A stretch of DNA of 24,939 bases from a virus: positions 1 to 24,939 of IMG/VR virus record IMGVR_UViG_3300029922_000287. One strand, 5' to 3'. Positions 11,672-19,672 of this stretch are shown one piece after another. Made by a program: the position numbers and the translations under genes. How positions within the stretch are numbered: position 1 is the stretch's first letter; each line of letters opens with the position of its first letter. A model generated the notes under the pieces. That model was not told where the DNA came from. It saw nothing but the letters and a program-made list of their open reading frames with translations, and made no database searches.

Positions 11672-12199
11672 ATGGCATATATCGAGAATTCCAGCGGCTC
11701 GACGCTCTCTTCGGCCCAGGCGATCACAACCTCAGTAGCATCCACGAACATCTTTGATGTGACGGGGTTTGGTTCTGGGAATACCCCTAACATTATTGGT
11801 GCGCAGGGGCTTAGTACGGCCCTTGGTATTGATATTGGTACGGGTCAGACCGTAGCCCATCCAGGCGTATTGTTTACTGTGACCACGGCTGGTACGGGAT
11901 CGGGAACGATTTCTTTTGCAATCGAAGCTGCTCCAGATAATGGCAGCTATAACCCAGGCACTTATACGCTTTTGACGCAGAGCCAAGCTTTTGTTGGTAC
12001 GGCTCTCACAAAGGGTTTGCAGGTTTACTTGCCAGTTCCTCCTGTACCGTCGAACTATTCTGGTTTGCCGCGCTTCTACGAAGCTTATTACACTGTTACT
12101 AATACGGCGACTGTTTCGGTTACAGCGGAATTCATGCTGAATCCTCCGAGTGTTACCTCTGTCCAGCAGTATGGCAACAACTTTACCAGTGCTTACTAA
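11672..12199 (+). CDS. Capsid cement protein, Bbp16-like, 175 aa
   Basis: The protein is nearly all beta strand, rich in Thr, Gly and Ser. It has an N-terminal SSAQAITTSVASTNIFDVTG, a middle GTISFAIEAAPDNGSYNPGT, and an aromatic YTLLTQSQAFVGTALTKGLQ segment followed by RFYEAYYTVTNTATVSVTAE. These features match the Bbp16 family of capsid cement proteins, which decorate and stabilise podovirus heads. An AGGAG Shine-Dalgarno lies 11 bases before the ATG, and the gene directly follows the capsid gene, so both should be made in large amounts. The exact place on the capsid cannot be read from sequence. Confidence 0.75.
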   Translation: MAYIENSSGSTLSSAQAITTSVASTNIFDVTGFGSGNTPNIIGAQGLSTALGIDIGTGQTVAHPGVLFTVTTAGTGSGTISFAIEAAPDNGSYNPGTYTLLTQSQAFVGTALTKGLQVYLPVPPVPSNYSGLPRFYEAYYTVTNTATVSVTAEFMLNPPSVTSVQQYGNNFTSAY

Positions 12200-12209
12200 G
12201 GGGTCTTGA

Positions 12210-12725
12210 ATGTCTAATCTTTTTACGTTTCCTCCGCAGAAAACGTCGAAGCTGAATGTTCCTGATGACGAACCAATTTATCGTGTCACAGGCAAAGGTT
12301 TCTTCGATGGTGCGTCTTTGCTTCCAGAGTTTGATGATCTTGGTCGCCCGACGCTGATTGCTTTTGATGGGGAACCCAATTTCAATCTTTTGCCAATGAA
12401 TGAACTGGCTTTGAAGGCAGTTGAGAAGTGGCTGGAGAAATTGAATGACGGTAAAGCGATGACGGAGAAAATGGAAGATTACTCTAAAGAGGGCGGTGCG
12501 CGTAGTGGCGTGATGACTCAGGATATTGAGATTCGTGCCTATATGAAGCGCATTGCTTCGAGCGAAAGGTTCGATCCCAAGCGTGTTGAGCCTGCTATTC
12601 TTTCTCATAAAGTTAATAAGGCAACTGCTCGTGTTATTGAACAGACGCAGATTGACACGCCGGAAATCAAGAATGTTGGATCTAAGAAACGCGACCAAAC
12701 TGCTATGGTGAACGAGCGTGGCTGA
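12210..12725 (+). CDS. Hypothetical head-region protein, 171 aa
   Basis: The protein starts MSNLFTFPPQKTSKLNVPDD and continues with a beta-like segment (PIYRVTGKGFFDGASLLPEF, GRPTLIAFDGEPNFNLLPMN). The second half is helical and charged (ALKAVEKWLEKLNDGKAMTE, then EIRAYMKRIASSERFDPKRV). I recognise no catalytic motif. AAGGGG precedes the ATG. The final 8 bases overlap the next gene, which starts at a GTG. A structural or assembly role is inferred only from its place between cement and tail genes. Confidence 0.65.
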   Translation: MSNLFTFPPQKTSKLNVPDDEPIYRVTGKGFFDGASLLPEFDDLGRPTLIAFDGEPNFNLLPMNELALKAVEKWLEKLNDGKAMTEKMEDYSKEGGARSGVMTQDIEIRAYMKRIASSERFDPKRVEPAILSHKVNKATARVIEQTQIDTPEIKNVGSKKRDQTAMVNERG

Positions 12726-12948
12726 TAAGAAGAAGAAATGGATTGAAAGTCTTGATAAGGGTGGCTTGCATCGCTCTTTGGGCATTCCTGAAGGACAGGA
12801 TATTCCAGAAGAAAAAGTTCGCGGTGCACTTAAATCAAAAGACAAGAAAGAACGCAAACAGGCTCAAGCAGCTTTAGTTCTAGAGAAATTTCATCCTGCT
12901 GCTAAAAAGAGAAGCGGCGCAGAGCTTTTGTATGGAGCTAAAAAATGA
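12718..12948 (+). CDS. Small lysine-rich protein, 76 aa
   Basis: The gene starts at a GTG inside the preceding gene and encodes MADKKKKWIESLDKGGLHRS, LGIPEGQDIPEEKVRGALKS and a helix DKKERKQAQAALVLEKFHPA. The combination of a Trp-Ile N-terminus, a LHRSLGIPEGQ-IP-x-K loop and basic helices is common in small phage proteins of unknown function. It may bind nucleic acid or another virion protein. It overlaps the His/Met-rich gene by ATGA. Confidence 0.65.
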   Translation: MADKKKKWIESLDKGGLHRSLGIPEGQDIPEEKVRGALKSKDKKERKQAQAALVLEKFHPAAKKRSGAELLYGAKK

Positions 12949-13289
12949 GCAAACAAGCTGAGAAAATGTACGGCAACTCACCAAAGCTCGAACGAGATGA
13001 GAAGAGTGGTGATATGGCTGTAAAACGCAAGGAAAAGCCCGAAGAAAAAGCTGAAGGCGAAGATCAAGGATCTGCTGAGGGTGGTATTCCCGTAACTGCG
13101 CGTCATGCGATGGATCGTACAGAAATGCACATGAAACATGCGCGTGAACATATGATGCATGATGCAGGTAAACACGGCGATAAAAAAGAAATGCATGGTC
13201 GCCATGAGGAAGAAATGAAGATGATGCACAAGCGTCATGAAAAAGAACTTGGAACTAAAGAAAAAACGCCTGAGATGGGTAAAGATTAA
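12945..13289 (+). CDS. His/Met-rich small protein, 114 aa
   Basis: This protein holds 10 His and 13 Met in 114 residues, with all His between residues 54 and 98 (RHAMDRTEMHMKHAREHMMH, then EMHGRHEEEMKMMHKRHEKE). HxM, MH and HxxxH spacings on a long charged helix could bind soft or transition metals, though a coiled-coil role is equally possible. The N-terminal half has MYGNSPKLERDEKSGDMAV and a Lys/Glu-rich linker. The ATG overlaps the previous stop. I have a general memory of similar His-rich proteins near podovirus capsid genes, but no proven function. Confidence 0.65.
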   Translation: MSKQAEKMYGNSPKLERDEKSGDMAVKRKEKPEEKAEGEDQGSAEGGIPVTARHAMDRTEMHMKHAREHMMHDAGKHGDKKEMHGRHEEEMKMMHKRHEKELGTKEKTPEMGKD

Positions 13290-13325
13290 GCCTATCTTCG
13301 CAAACATCAGAGTGGAGTATAAATT

Positions 13326-13892
13326 ATGACGACACCCGTACCTGTAGCTTTTTCCTCGCCTATTAGTGGCAATTTAATGCTTCGCGCCTTTGGGGTGGCT
13401 GGCAATAGTCAACCAAGTGGTGAGGATTTTCTGGTTACTGCTGCACAAATCGCAGCTTTATCTGGCTCTAATCCGAGCGCACCTATTGCGGTTGGCGCTT
13501 CGGCAACTGCTGTTATTGGCAAAACATATTTGCTTAATACGGCTTCGGGTTCAGTTCTGACTCTTCCTGCTGCTACTGGAACGGGCGGTACTATCAAGAT
13601 TTTCGTCACGACGACTACAACGAGCGGTGCGCATAAAGTTCTGGCTAATTCGACTGCCGACTTTCTGAATGGCAATGTTACCGGCCAACATAGCAATACG
13701 CCTCTGCAATTTTCTGCCGCTGCTTCAACTGCTCACGCGCTGCAAATGCCCTTTACTGGTTCGCAGCCGAGCGGTGGGTTTATTGGCGACTGGTTCGAGT
13801 ATCAGGATGTTGCCACAAATCTGTGGGAAGTTAATGGCATGTATCAGGCTGGAACCACTCCGACTACACCATTTAGTGCAACCAATACCTAA
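13326..13892 (+). CDS. Beta-rich probable virion decoration protein, 188 aa
   Basis: The protein is low in charge and rich in Thr, Ala, Ser and Gly, with repeated strands: NLMLRAFGVAGNSQPSGEDF, IGKTYLLNTASGSVLTLPAA, GGTIKIFVTTTTTSGAHKVL and GFIGDWFEYQDVATNLWEVN. This is the look of a small jelly-roll or beta-sandwich surface protein such as a capsid decoration or head-fibre protein. It has GGAG 11-14 bases upstream of the ATG, within a short intergenic gap. It is not recognisable as a particular family. The role is inferred from composition and place. Confidence 0.6.
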   Translation: MTTPVPVAFSSPISGNLMLRAFGVAGNSQPSGEDFLVTAAQIAALSGSNPSAPIAVGASATAVIGKTYLLNTASGSVLTLPAATGTGGTIKIFVTTTTTSGAHKVLANSTADFLNGNVTGQHSNTPLQFSAAASTAHALQMPFTGSQPSGGFIGDWFEYQDVATNLWEVNGMYQAGTTPTTPFSATNT

Positions 13893-13904
13893 TAGGGTAA
13901 TGTG

Positions 13905-14207
13905 ATGAAGTCGTTTCCGCAAATGACCGACATGAAGTCAGAAAAACCACCAGATCCTATGGGTTTGGTTGGGCCAACAGAAGGCGTGGATTACGACTAC
14001 GGTCTTTGTGGTTCTTTCAACAAAGAATCTCTCGATAAACTTAAGCTTGATAGCGATGTGCATGTTGGGGATTACTTGGAAATTCATTCGTTCGCCAAAG
14101 TGACTGGCGTACACATGAAGGCTGGTTCGGACGAGATAGATCGCGTGGATTTTTGTATGTGCCACATAAGCTGCGACGATGAATCAGATGAAGATGAGGC
14201 ATCATAG
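13905..14207 (+). CDS. Probable capsid staple-like protein, 100 aa
   Basis: ATG 13905 is chosen over the GTG one codon upstream because AGGG lies 7 bases before it. The protein has a central pattern DYGLCGSFNKESLDKLKLDS then VHVGDYLEIHSFAKVTGVHM. This matches my memory of small podovirus proteins called capsid staple proteins: a [Y/L]GL strand, an ESLDKL helix, VGD, and an A-K-V-T strand. An N-terminal extended, Pro-rich arm (SEKPPDPMGLVGP) would fit binding across capsid subunits. The C-terminus is acidic (DDESDEDEAS), with Cys residues at CMCHISC. The family call is tentative. Confidence 0.55.
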   Translation: MKSFPQMTDMKSEKPPDPMGLVGPTEGVDYDYGLCGSFNKESLDKLKLDSDVHVGDYLEIHSFAKVTGVHMKAGSDEIDRVDFCMCHISCDDESDEDEAS

Positions 14208-14229
14208 CCTCTAATATGGGGGTTATTAG

Positions 14230-14988
14230 ATGCCTAATCAAATAGACATTTCAAATCGTGCCCTTGCAGCAGCCGGTGCTCGTGAGCAAATTATATCTTT
14301 TAATGAAAATTCTGAATCCTCCATACAATGCAACTTGCTCTTTCAGCCAACTTTTGAAGAATTAGCGCGAAAAGCATTATGGAACTGCCTTCGTCTACAG
14401 ACTGGCCTTACTCTCCTAAAGGCCGCGCAAGGAACGCCTGAAAATCAAACTGGCACGATACTACCCATACCGCCTCAACCGTGGCTGTATGAATATCTAC
14501 TGCCGACTGATTGCCTCTATGTACGTTATCTGCGTCCGTTAATCACGCAGGGCGCAACTCCTGTTCCTATCTTTCCGTTTCCAAGTTCTGTTTGCCCGAC
14601 TCGCCCTCCTTATGGTCAGATAGATTTCGCTGTTGCAACGGATTATGTCTCCAATTCGCTTACGAAAGTTATTCTTACAAATCTTTCTATGGCGCAAATT
14701 GTTTATACGCAGAATAATCCAAATCCCGATTTTTGGGATTCTGATTTTCAGGCTGCTATGGTTGCTTCATTGGCAGCTTATCTTATACCGCCACTTAATT
14801 TGAACATGAACTTGCTGGCCAAGCAAACCCAGATTGCTGAAAATATTGTAGCAACGGCGCAGTCGAGGGATGCGAATGAAGGGGTTACGACTCAAGATAG
14901 GACTCCTGATTGGATTCGTGCGAGAGGTGCTGGCAATGAAATTGATTATGTAGGGGAGTGGGACACGCAATCATGGGGTGGTTGGTAA
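14230..14988 (+). CDS. Tail tubular protein A-like adaptor, 252 aa
   Basis: This protein should form the ring joining connector and tail nozzle (T7 gp11 or P22 gp4 role). The N-terminus has the typical start ISNRALAAAGAREQIISFNE, then SSIQCNLLFQPTFEELARKA and LWNCLRLQTGLTLLKAA, a helical bundle common to these adaptors. The middle is beta-like, with PQPWLYEYLLPTDCLYVRYL, and the C-terminal part has DFQAAMVASLAAYLIPPLNL. A GGGGG Shine-Dalgarno precedes the ATG. It lies directly before the nozzle gene, the usual order. The exact subgroup cannot be told by eye. Confidence 0.8.
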   Translation: MPNQIDISNRALAAAGAREQIISFNENSESSIQCNLLFQPTFEELARKALWNCLRLQTGLTLLKAAQGTPENQTGTILPIPPQPWLYEYLLPTDCLYVRYLRPLITQGATPVPIFPFPSSVCPTRPPYGQIDFAVATDYVSNSLTKVILTNLSMAQIVYTQNNPNPDFWDSDFQAAMVASLAAYLIPPLNLNMNLLAKQTQIAENIVATAQSRDANEGVTTQDRTPDWIRARGAGNEIDYVGEWDTQSWGGW

Positions 14989-14991
14989 TCC

Positions 14992-17916
14992 ATGAGTTTT
15001 CCCTTTTTCCAAAACTCTTTCATTGCCGGTGAACTTTCTCCAGCCGTTTATGGCCGTACCGATATGGCGAAATTTCATCTTGGTGCTACAACCATGCGAA
15101 ATTTCTTTGTTGGGTATCGAGGCGGCGCTTATTCGCGTCCCGGTCTTGCTTATGCTTGTATTTGTAAGCAATCAGGATCTGCTGCTCCTCCGCGTGATAT
15201 TACTTTTCAGTTTAATAACTATCAGGGTTTTGCGCTTGAATTTGGTGACAATTATATGCGCGTTAAGTCGAACGGCGCGTATGTCACAGAATCCGCGCAG
15301 AACGTAACTGGAATAACGACCGCGAACCCAGGCGTTATTACGATTGATGGGCATGGTTGGTCAAATGGGGATTGGGTTTTTGGGGAAAATATTGGTGGCA
15401 TTCCGGCATTGAACGGCCTGACATGGATTGTCCAAAATGTCACAACGAATACATTCACTTTAACTGATTTATTCGGAAATGTCGTCAATACGACAAATTG
15501 GGGAACTTATACATCTGGAGGTACTTTTGCGCGGATTTATACGCTTGCAACGCCCTACGCTGCGGTTGATTTGCCATATCTGAAATTCGTTCAGTCTGCG
15601 GATACGATGACGCTTGATTGCGTTAACCCAAATACGCTGACTGGTTTGTCTCCCGTTGAATATCCTTCTTATAATTTGGTTCGCACGGGGGCGGCAAGTT
15701 ATACGCTGACAGAAATATCGTATGCATCCTCGATTTCTGCGCCGACGAGTTGCGCCGCGACTGGAACAAATTCAACAACGATTGATACGCATTATCATTA
15801 TGTGGTCACAGCAATAGATGATACTGGTTCGGAAAGTATTGCGTCTAATATTGCCTATGTTGCAAATAATGATATTTCAATAAATGCGGGAACGAACACC
15901 ATAACATGGAGTCCTGTTGCTGGCGCAGCCTATTATAATGTTTATAAAGCTACGCCATTTTATGTAGCTAGTGGGCCGGATGTTTTGCCTGTTGGCGTTC
16001 CTTATGGCTATATCGGTGATGCTTTTGGAACAAGCTTTGTCGATACCAATATCACGGCTGATTTTACACAAATTCCCCCTACACATCAAAATCCTTTTGC
16101 GCGTGGACAAATTACTGATGTGAATGTGGTTAGCCCCTCAAGTAGTCTTACCGCAGTTTCTTATACGATAAACACATCTACTGGATCAGGTTTTATGGGG
16201 ACACCAATTTTATTAAATGGTGGATTAAATGGATTTTATATTCAGGACGGAGGGGAGAATTATGCCCCAGGTGATACAATTTCATTCACAGGTACTGGAG
16301 GCTCGAATCCTACGGGGACTCTTACTATAGGGCCACAAACCGGAACCTATCCTGCCGTTCCTTCGTATCTTTTTCAACGTGCAGTTCAAGCTAATACTCT
16401 TAATCAGCCAGATGATTATTTTATGAGTCAACCTGGTCGGTATCTCAATATGGATTCGTCCATTCCTATTACGGATGGTGATGCGATCATTGGAAATCCT
16501 TGGTCGCAACAGATTAACGGCATCCAGTTTATTCAGCCGATGTTAAGCGCGGCGGTTGTATTCACAGGCGGTGGCACATGGTTACTAGCAGGTGGCGGTG
16601 GTGTCGGAACACCGTTCACGCCGACAAGCCAACAAGCAACCCCGCAGGAATATAACGGATGTTCTTCGATTGTGCCGCCAATTCCAGTGAACAGCGAGAT
16701 TTTATATATTCAGTCTCTTGGCAGCGTGGTCAGGGATCTATCGTATAATTATTTCACGCAAAGATGCACAAGCACAGATGTGACTGTTCTTTCATCGCAT
16801 TTGTTTAATAATTATCAGATTACACAATGGGCTTATGCTCAAAATCCGTACTATTTATTCTGGTGTGTCCGTAATGATGGAACGGCATTATCATTCACGT
16901 TCATCAAGGAGCAGGAAGTTCAAGGATGGGCTAGAAGTGATACGAACGGATTGTTTGTGGGGGTTTGCTCTGTTACAGAACCTCCCGTTAATGCTGTTTA
17001 TTGGATCGTGAAGCGTTTTTTAAATGGCAACTGGTATTATGTGTCCGAACGGTTTGATAATCGCTTATGGAATACTGTTGAAGATAGTTTTTGTGTTGAT
17101 GCTGGATTATCTTATCCACAACCAGCGCCAAATGCCACTCTAACGCCATCTGCTGCGACTGGCACGATTACGTTGACTGCCAGTGCTGCGGTATTCACGA
17201 GTGCAAATGTAGGCGATGTTGTGCGTGTTGGCGGCGGTATTATGGATGTGACGGCTTATGTGTCCACCACGGTATTGACGGCTGTTGTGCGTGGGAATCA
17301 GGAAATTACGGCAACTGTTCCGAATGATCCTAACAACACTCCAATTCCGCAAGCTGCTGGTCAATGGACAATCACGACACCAGTGACGGTTGTTACTGGG
17401 TTAAATCATTTAATTGGTTTAGAGGTTGCTATCTTGGCAGACGGCGGTGTGGTTAATAATCAAACTGTTGTGGCGTTTTCTAATGGCACTGTCGGCATTA
17501 CATTGCCACAGCCAGCATCGTCAATCACGATTGGATTACCGTTCTTACCGCAATTGCAGTCAATGTATCTTGATCCGCAGATGCAGGGAACGGCACAGAC
17601 GAAACGCATGAGCATTAATGCTATGGCGGTTCGTGTTGAGAACACTCGCGGTATTAGTTGTGGAACGAATCAGCCAGATCAATCAACTACACCAGGCGGC
17701 GGGAATCCTGTGTGGTCAAATATGACAGAGTTGAAGATGCGAAATTCAACAATCTTTGCAGGACAACCAATACCGCTGGAGAGTGATGATTTCTATCTTC
17801 CTGTTAATGGTGGGTGGAACGAACATGGTCAGGTTTGCATTCAACAATCTTACCCATTGCCGGCCAATATATCGGCAATTGTCTCGTACTTTCAATTAGG
17901 TGATTCTAGCGGGTGA
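14992..17916 (+). CDS. Tail tubular protein B-like nozzle, 974 aa
   Basis: This large protein should form the distal tail tube (T7 gp12-type nozzle). It begins with the family start SFPFFQNSFIAGELSPAVYG, then RTDMAKFHLGATTMRNFFVG and a GGAYSRPGLAYACICK segment. Residues of about 248-325 (STTIDTHYHYVVTAIDDTGS to ITWSPVAGAAYYNVYK) look like an inserted fibronectin III-like domain. A second Gly-rich insertion follows (about 375-450). The central part contains SSIVPPIPVNSEILYIQSLG and FIKEQEVQGWARSDTNGLF, typical of the nozzle platform. At 974 residues it is longer than T7 gp12 (about 790), in line with the insertions. The end (GWNEHGQVCIQQSYPLPANI) is also typical. Confidence 0.85.
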   Translation: MSFPFFQNSFIAGELSPAVYGRTDMAKFHLGATTMRNFFVGYRGGAYSRPGLAYACICKQSGSAAPPRDITFQFNNYQGFALEFGDNYMRVKSNGAYVTESAQNVTGITTANPGVITIDGHGWSNGDWVFGENIGGIPALNGLTWIVQNVTTNTFTLTDLFGNVVNTTNWGTYTSGGTFARIYTLATPYAAVDLPYLKFVQSADTMTLDCVNPNTLTGLSPVEYPSYNLVRTGAASYTLTEISYASSISAPTSCAATGTNSTTIDTHYHYVVTAIDDTGSESIASNIAYVANNDISINAGTNTITWSPVAGAAYYNVYKATPFYVASGPDVLPVGVPYGYIGDAFGTSFVDTNITADFTQIPPTHQNPFARGQITDVNVVSPSSSLTAVSYTINTSTGSGFMGTPILLNGGLNGFYIQDGGENYAPGDTISFTGTGGSNPTGTLTIGPQTGTYPAVPSYLFQRAVQANTLNQPDDYFMSQPGRYLNMDSSIPITDGDAIIGNPWSQQINGIQFIQPMLSAAVVFTGGGTWLLAGGGGVGTPFTPTSQQATPQEYNGCSSIVPPIPVNSEILYIQSLGSVVRDLSYNYFTQRCTSTDVTVLSSHLFNNYQITQWAYAQNPYYLFWCVRNDGTALSFTFIKEQEVQGWARSDTNGLFVGVCSVTEPPVNAVYWIVKRFLNGNWYYVSERFDNRLWNTVEDSFCVDAGLSYPQPAPNATLTPSAATGTITLTASAAVFTSANVGDVVRVGGGIMDVTAYVSTTVLTAVVRGNQEITATVPNDPNNTPIPQAAGQWTITTPVTVVTGLNHLIGLEVAILADGGVVNNQTVVAFSNGTVGITLPQPASSITIGLPFLPQLQSMYLDPQMQGTAQTKRMSINAMAVRVENTRGISCGTNQPDQSTTPGGGNPVWSNMTELKMRNSTIFAGQPIPLESDDFYLPVNGGWNEHGQVCIQQSYPLPANISAIVSYFQLGDSSG

Positions 17917-17925
17917 ACGATAGGG

Positions 17926-18756
17926 ATGTTGTATCTTGCATCAACAGATGATAATCTTCGCGTTCAAACAACGTGGAGCGGTGTCATGTCTAAAAAACGT
18001 AATGGCGTAATGGTTAATCTTGAATGTTCTGGCTGCAAGAAAATTTTCACAAAAATTGCATGTGATGTAAGACCAGAACAGAAGTATTTTTATTGCAGTA
18101 GAGATTGTATGGTGAAGCCAAAAGAAGAAAAACTTATTGGGAGAAGGGCAAATAATAAAAAATATAGAGAGAATAATCATGATCGGGTTGTGGAAAATCA
18201 ACGCAGGTGGCGTAACGAAAACCCAGATAGAATAAAGGCCATGAAGAGGGCTGATTGGGTAAAACATCGTGATAAATATATTGCCAAACAAAAAGCATAT
18301 ACTCAACTTAACAGGGAAATAATATGCAAAAAACAGGCGGCATATTATTTGAAGAACAGGGATCTAATTAACAAAAAAGCATGTGAATGGCAGAAAAATA
18401 ACCCAGAAAAGGTTATTGCTCGTCGTGAAAAGTTTAGGCTTGAAAATAGGACATCTCTAATGTTGGCAAGAAGTAAGGTATCCGCAAGGATGCGCAAGGT
18501 AAAATTCGATCTAACGCATGATTGGTTTCGCGTTCGCCTCGATGCCGGAGTTTGTGAACTTTCTGGTGTCCAGTTCGATATGGTTGGCAAGAGAACGCCA
18601 AATTCACCTTCTGTAGACAGAATAAAACCTAAAGGCGATTACACGATGGATAATTGCCGTATAATTCTTTGGTCTATCAATCATGCTTTGCGTGATTGGG
18701 GCCAAGACTATCTTTTTGATGTGTTTAAGAAGATTTTTGAGCGTGAACCGAAATGA
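17926..18756 (+). CDS. Homing endonuclease, HNH-like, with zinc finger
   Basis: The 276-residue protein has three parts. An N-terminal zinc-finger-like unit uses C34-x2-C37 and C57-x3-C61 (LECSGCKKI, FYCSRDC). About six repeats of about 15 residues follow (Y80 YRENNHDR, W95 WRNENPDR, W111, Y125, Y140, W155 WQKNNPEK, F170), like those of the HNH protein at 2046. The C-terminal nuclease domain has CELSGVQFD and then SPSVDRIKPKGDYTMDNCRI and LWSINHALRDW, the D-R, N and N-H residues of an HNH variant common in phages. The start at 17926 adds 21 residues before MSKKRNG (17989), and either could be real. It sits between nozzle and ejection genes and is likely a free-standing mobile element. Confidence 0.85.
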   Translation: MLYLASTDDNLRVQTTWSGVMSKKRNGVMVNLECSGCKKIFTKIACDVRPEQKYFYCSRDCMVKPKEEKLIGRRANNKKYRENNHDRVVENQRRWRNENPDRIKAMKRADWVKHRDKYIAKQKAYTQLNREIICKKQAAYYLKNRDLINKKACEWQKNNPEKVIARREKFRLENRTSLMLARSKVSARMRKVKFDLTHDWFRVRLDAGVCELSGVQFDMVGKRTPNSPSVDRIKPKGDYTMDNCRIILWSINHALRDWGQDYLFDVFKKIFEREPK

Positions 18757-19214
18757 CCCTCAACGAACCAACAATCGTCAAAACAACCGTTGAGCATATC
18801 AGGCTTCTTTGTGCCAACATGCGTGATGACGATCTACAGGAAGCCAAGGATGATGGCATCACGCCCTTTAAAGCTTTATGGCGCAGTTATCGGAATGCTG
18901 AATTTTGCCATTCGTGCTTTATTGGCGATAGGATTATGGCAATTGGCGGCCTAGACGGCTCTGTGCTTGGTTTTGTTGGCCGTCCTTGGCTTGTGACATC
19001 TAAAGTAGCCGATGAATACCCTTTTGTTTTTGCTCTACTATATAGACGCGAGACGCATAAAATGTTAAAACAATACCGTGTGTTGGAACGGTATGTCGGC
19101 ATGAAGTACGTCAAAACAATCAAGCTTATGAAGATCGTAGGTTTCAAAGAGCGTGAGGTTGTTCCGGCCAAGAGCGGAATGCTTGTACGGCTTGAGATGG
19201 AGGCGGTGGCATGA
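18753..19214 (+). CDS. Internal virion protein A-like (T7 gp13-like), 153 aa
   Basis: The protein has the GNAT-like outline of the T7 gp13 family. It has an N-terminal VEHIRLLCANMRDDDLQEAK segment, a strand CFIGDRIMAIGGLDGSVLGF, a GRPWLVTSKVADEYPFVFA region, and YVKTIKLMKIVGFKEREVV near the end. The usual acetyl-CoA loop (Q/R-x-x-G-x-G/A) is not evident, so it is probably not an active acetyltransferase, as expected for gp13. It is the first of the ejection-module genes and overlaps the endonuclease stop (ATGA). gp13-type proteins help to assemble the internal core or tail. Confidence 0.75.
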   Translation: MTLNEPTIVKTTVEHIRLLCANMRDDDLQEAKDDGITPFKALWRSYRNAEFCHSCFIGDRIMAIGGLDGSVLGFVGRPWLVTSKVADEYPFVFALLYRRETHKMLKQYRVLERYVGMKYVKTIKLMKIVGFKEREVVPAKSGMLVRLEMEAVA

Positions 19215-19672
19215 GTGTGGTTATTAGGAAGTGTACGGTTGGGGAGATTGAGGCCGCATCAAATTTCCCTGATCTTTTGGCCGAATACGCGGCAGAATTA
19301 GTGGTTGATGGTGCGCCTCCGTTCTCTGCGAAAATGGAGATGTATCATATCCTAGAGAATGCAGGAGCTTTGCAGGCTATTGGGGCTTATCTCGAAGATT
19401 TGCTTGTTGGCTTTGTGACAGTGCTGGTGTCGATTTTGCCCCATGTCGGCGTCCTTATGGCAGTTACGGAAAGCCTGTTTGTCGCAAAAGAACATCGTAA
19501 AACTGGGGCTGGATTAAAACTTATCAAAGCCGCAGAGAATTGTGCACAAGAACGTGGTACAAATCGCATATTTATTAGTGCGCCTTTTGGCGGTAATCTG
19601 GCTGAGGTTTTGCCCCATGTTGGCTATGTAGAAACCAATCGTGTATTTTTTAGGAGTTTAGCAAATGTCTAA
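19211..19672 (+). CDS. GNAT-family acetyltransferase-like protein, 153 aa
   Basis: The central region TESLFVAKEHRKTGAGLKLI followed by KAAENCAQERGTNRIFISAP is a good GNAT motif A: a strand, then R-K-T-G-A-G in place of the pyrophosphate-binding Q/R-x-x-G-x-G/A, then a helix. The closing strand-loop GGNLAEVLPHVGYVETNRVF also fits GNAT ends (GY near the C-terminus). Unlike the neighbouring gp13-like protein, the cofactor loop appears intact, so acetyltransferase activity is possible. The start overlaps the previous stop (ATGA) and the end overlaps the next gene by 8 bases. The substrate is unknown; it may also be a structural relative. Confidence 0.75.
   Translation: MSVVIRKCTVGEIEAASNFPDLLAEYAAELVVDGAPPFSAKMEMYHILENAGALQAIGAYLEDLLVGFVTVLVSILPHVGVLMAVTESLFVAKEHRKTGAGLKLIKAAENCAQERGTNRIFISAPFGGNLAEVLPHVGYVETNRVFFRSLANV

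Noticed and set aside
12183-12857. Minus-strand open frame of 224 codons
   Set aside because: It lies opposite two overlapping plus-strand genes with good starts and spacing. Its product is rich in Ser, Arg, Phe and His and shows no recognisable motif, typical of an antisense shadow.
17941-18306. Minus-strand frame of 121 codons opposite the endonuclease gene
   Set aside because: It is Phe/Ile-rich, as expected for the complement of an AT-rich gene coding many Lys and Asn residues. No start signal was seen.
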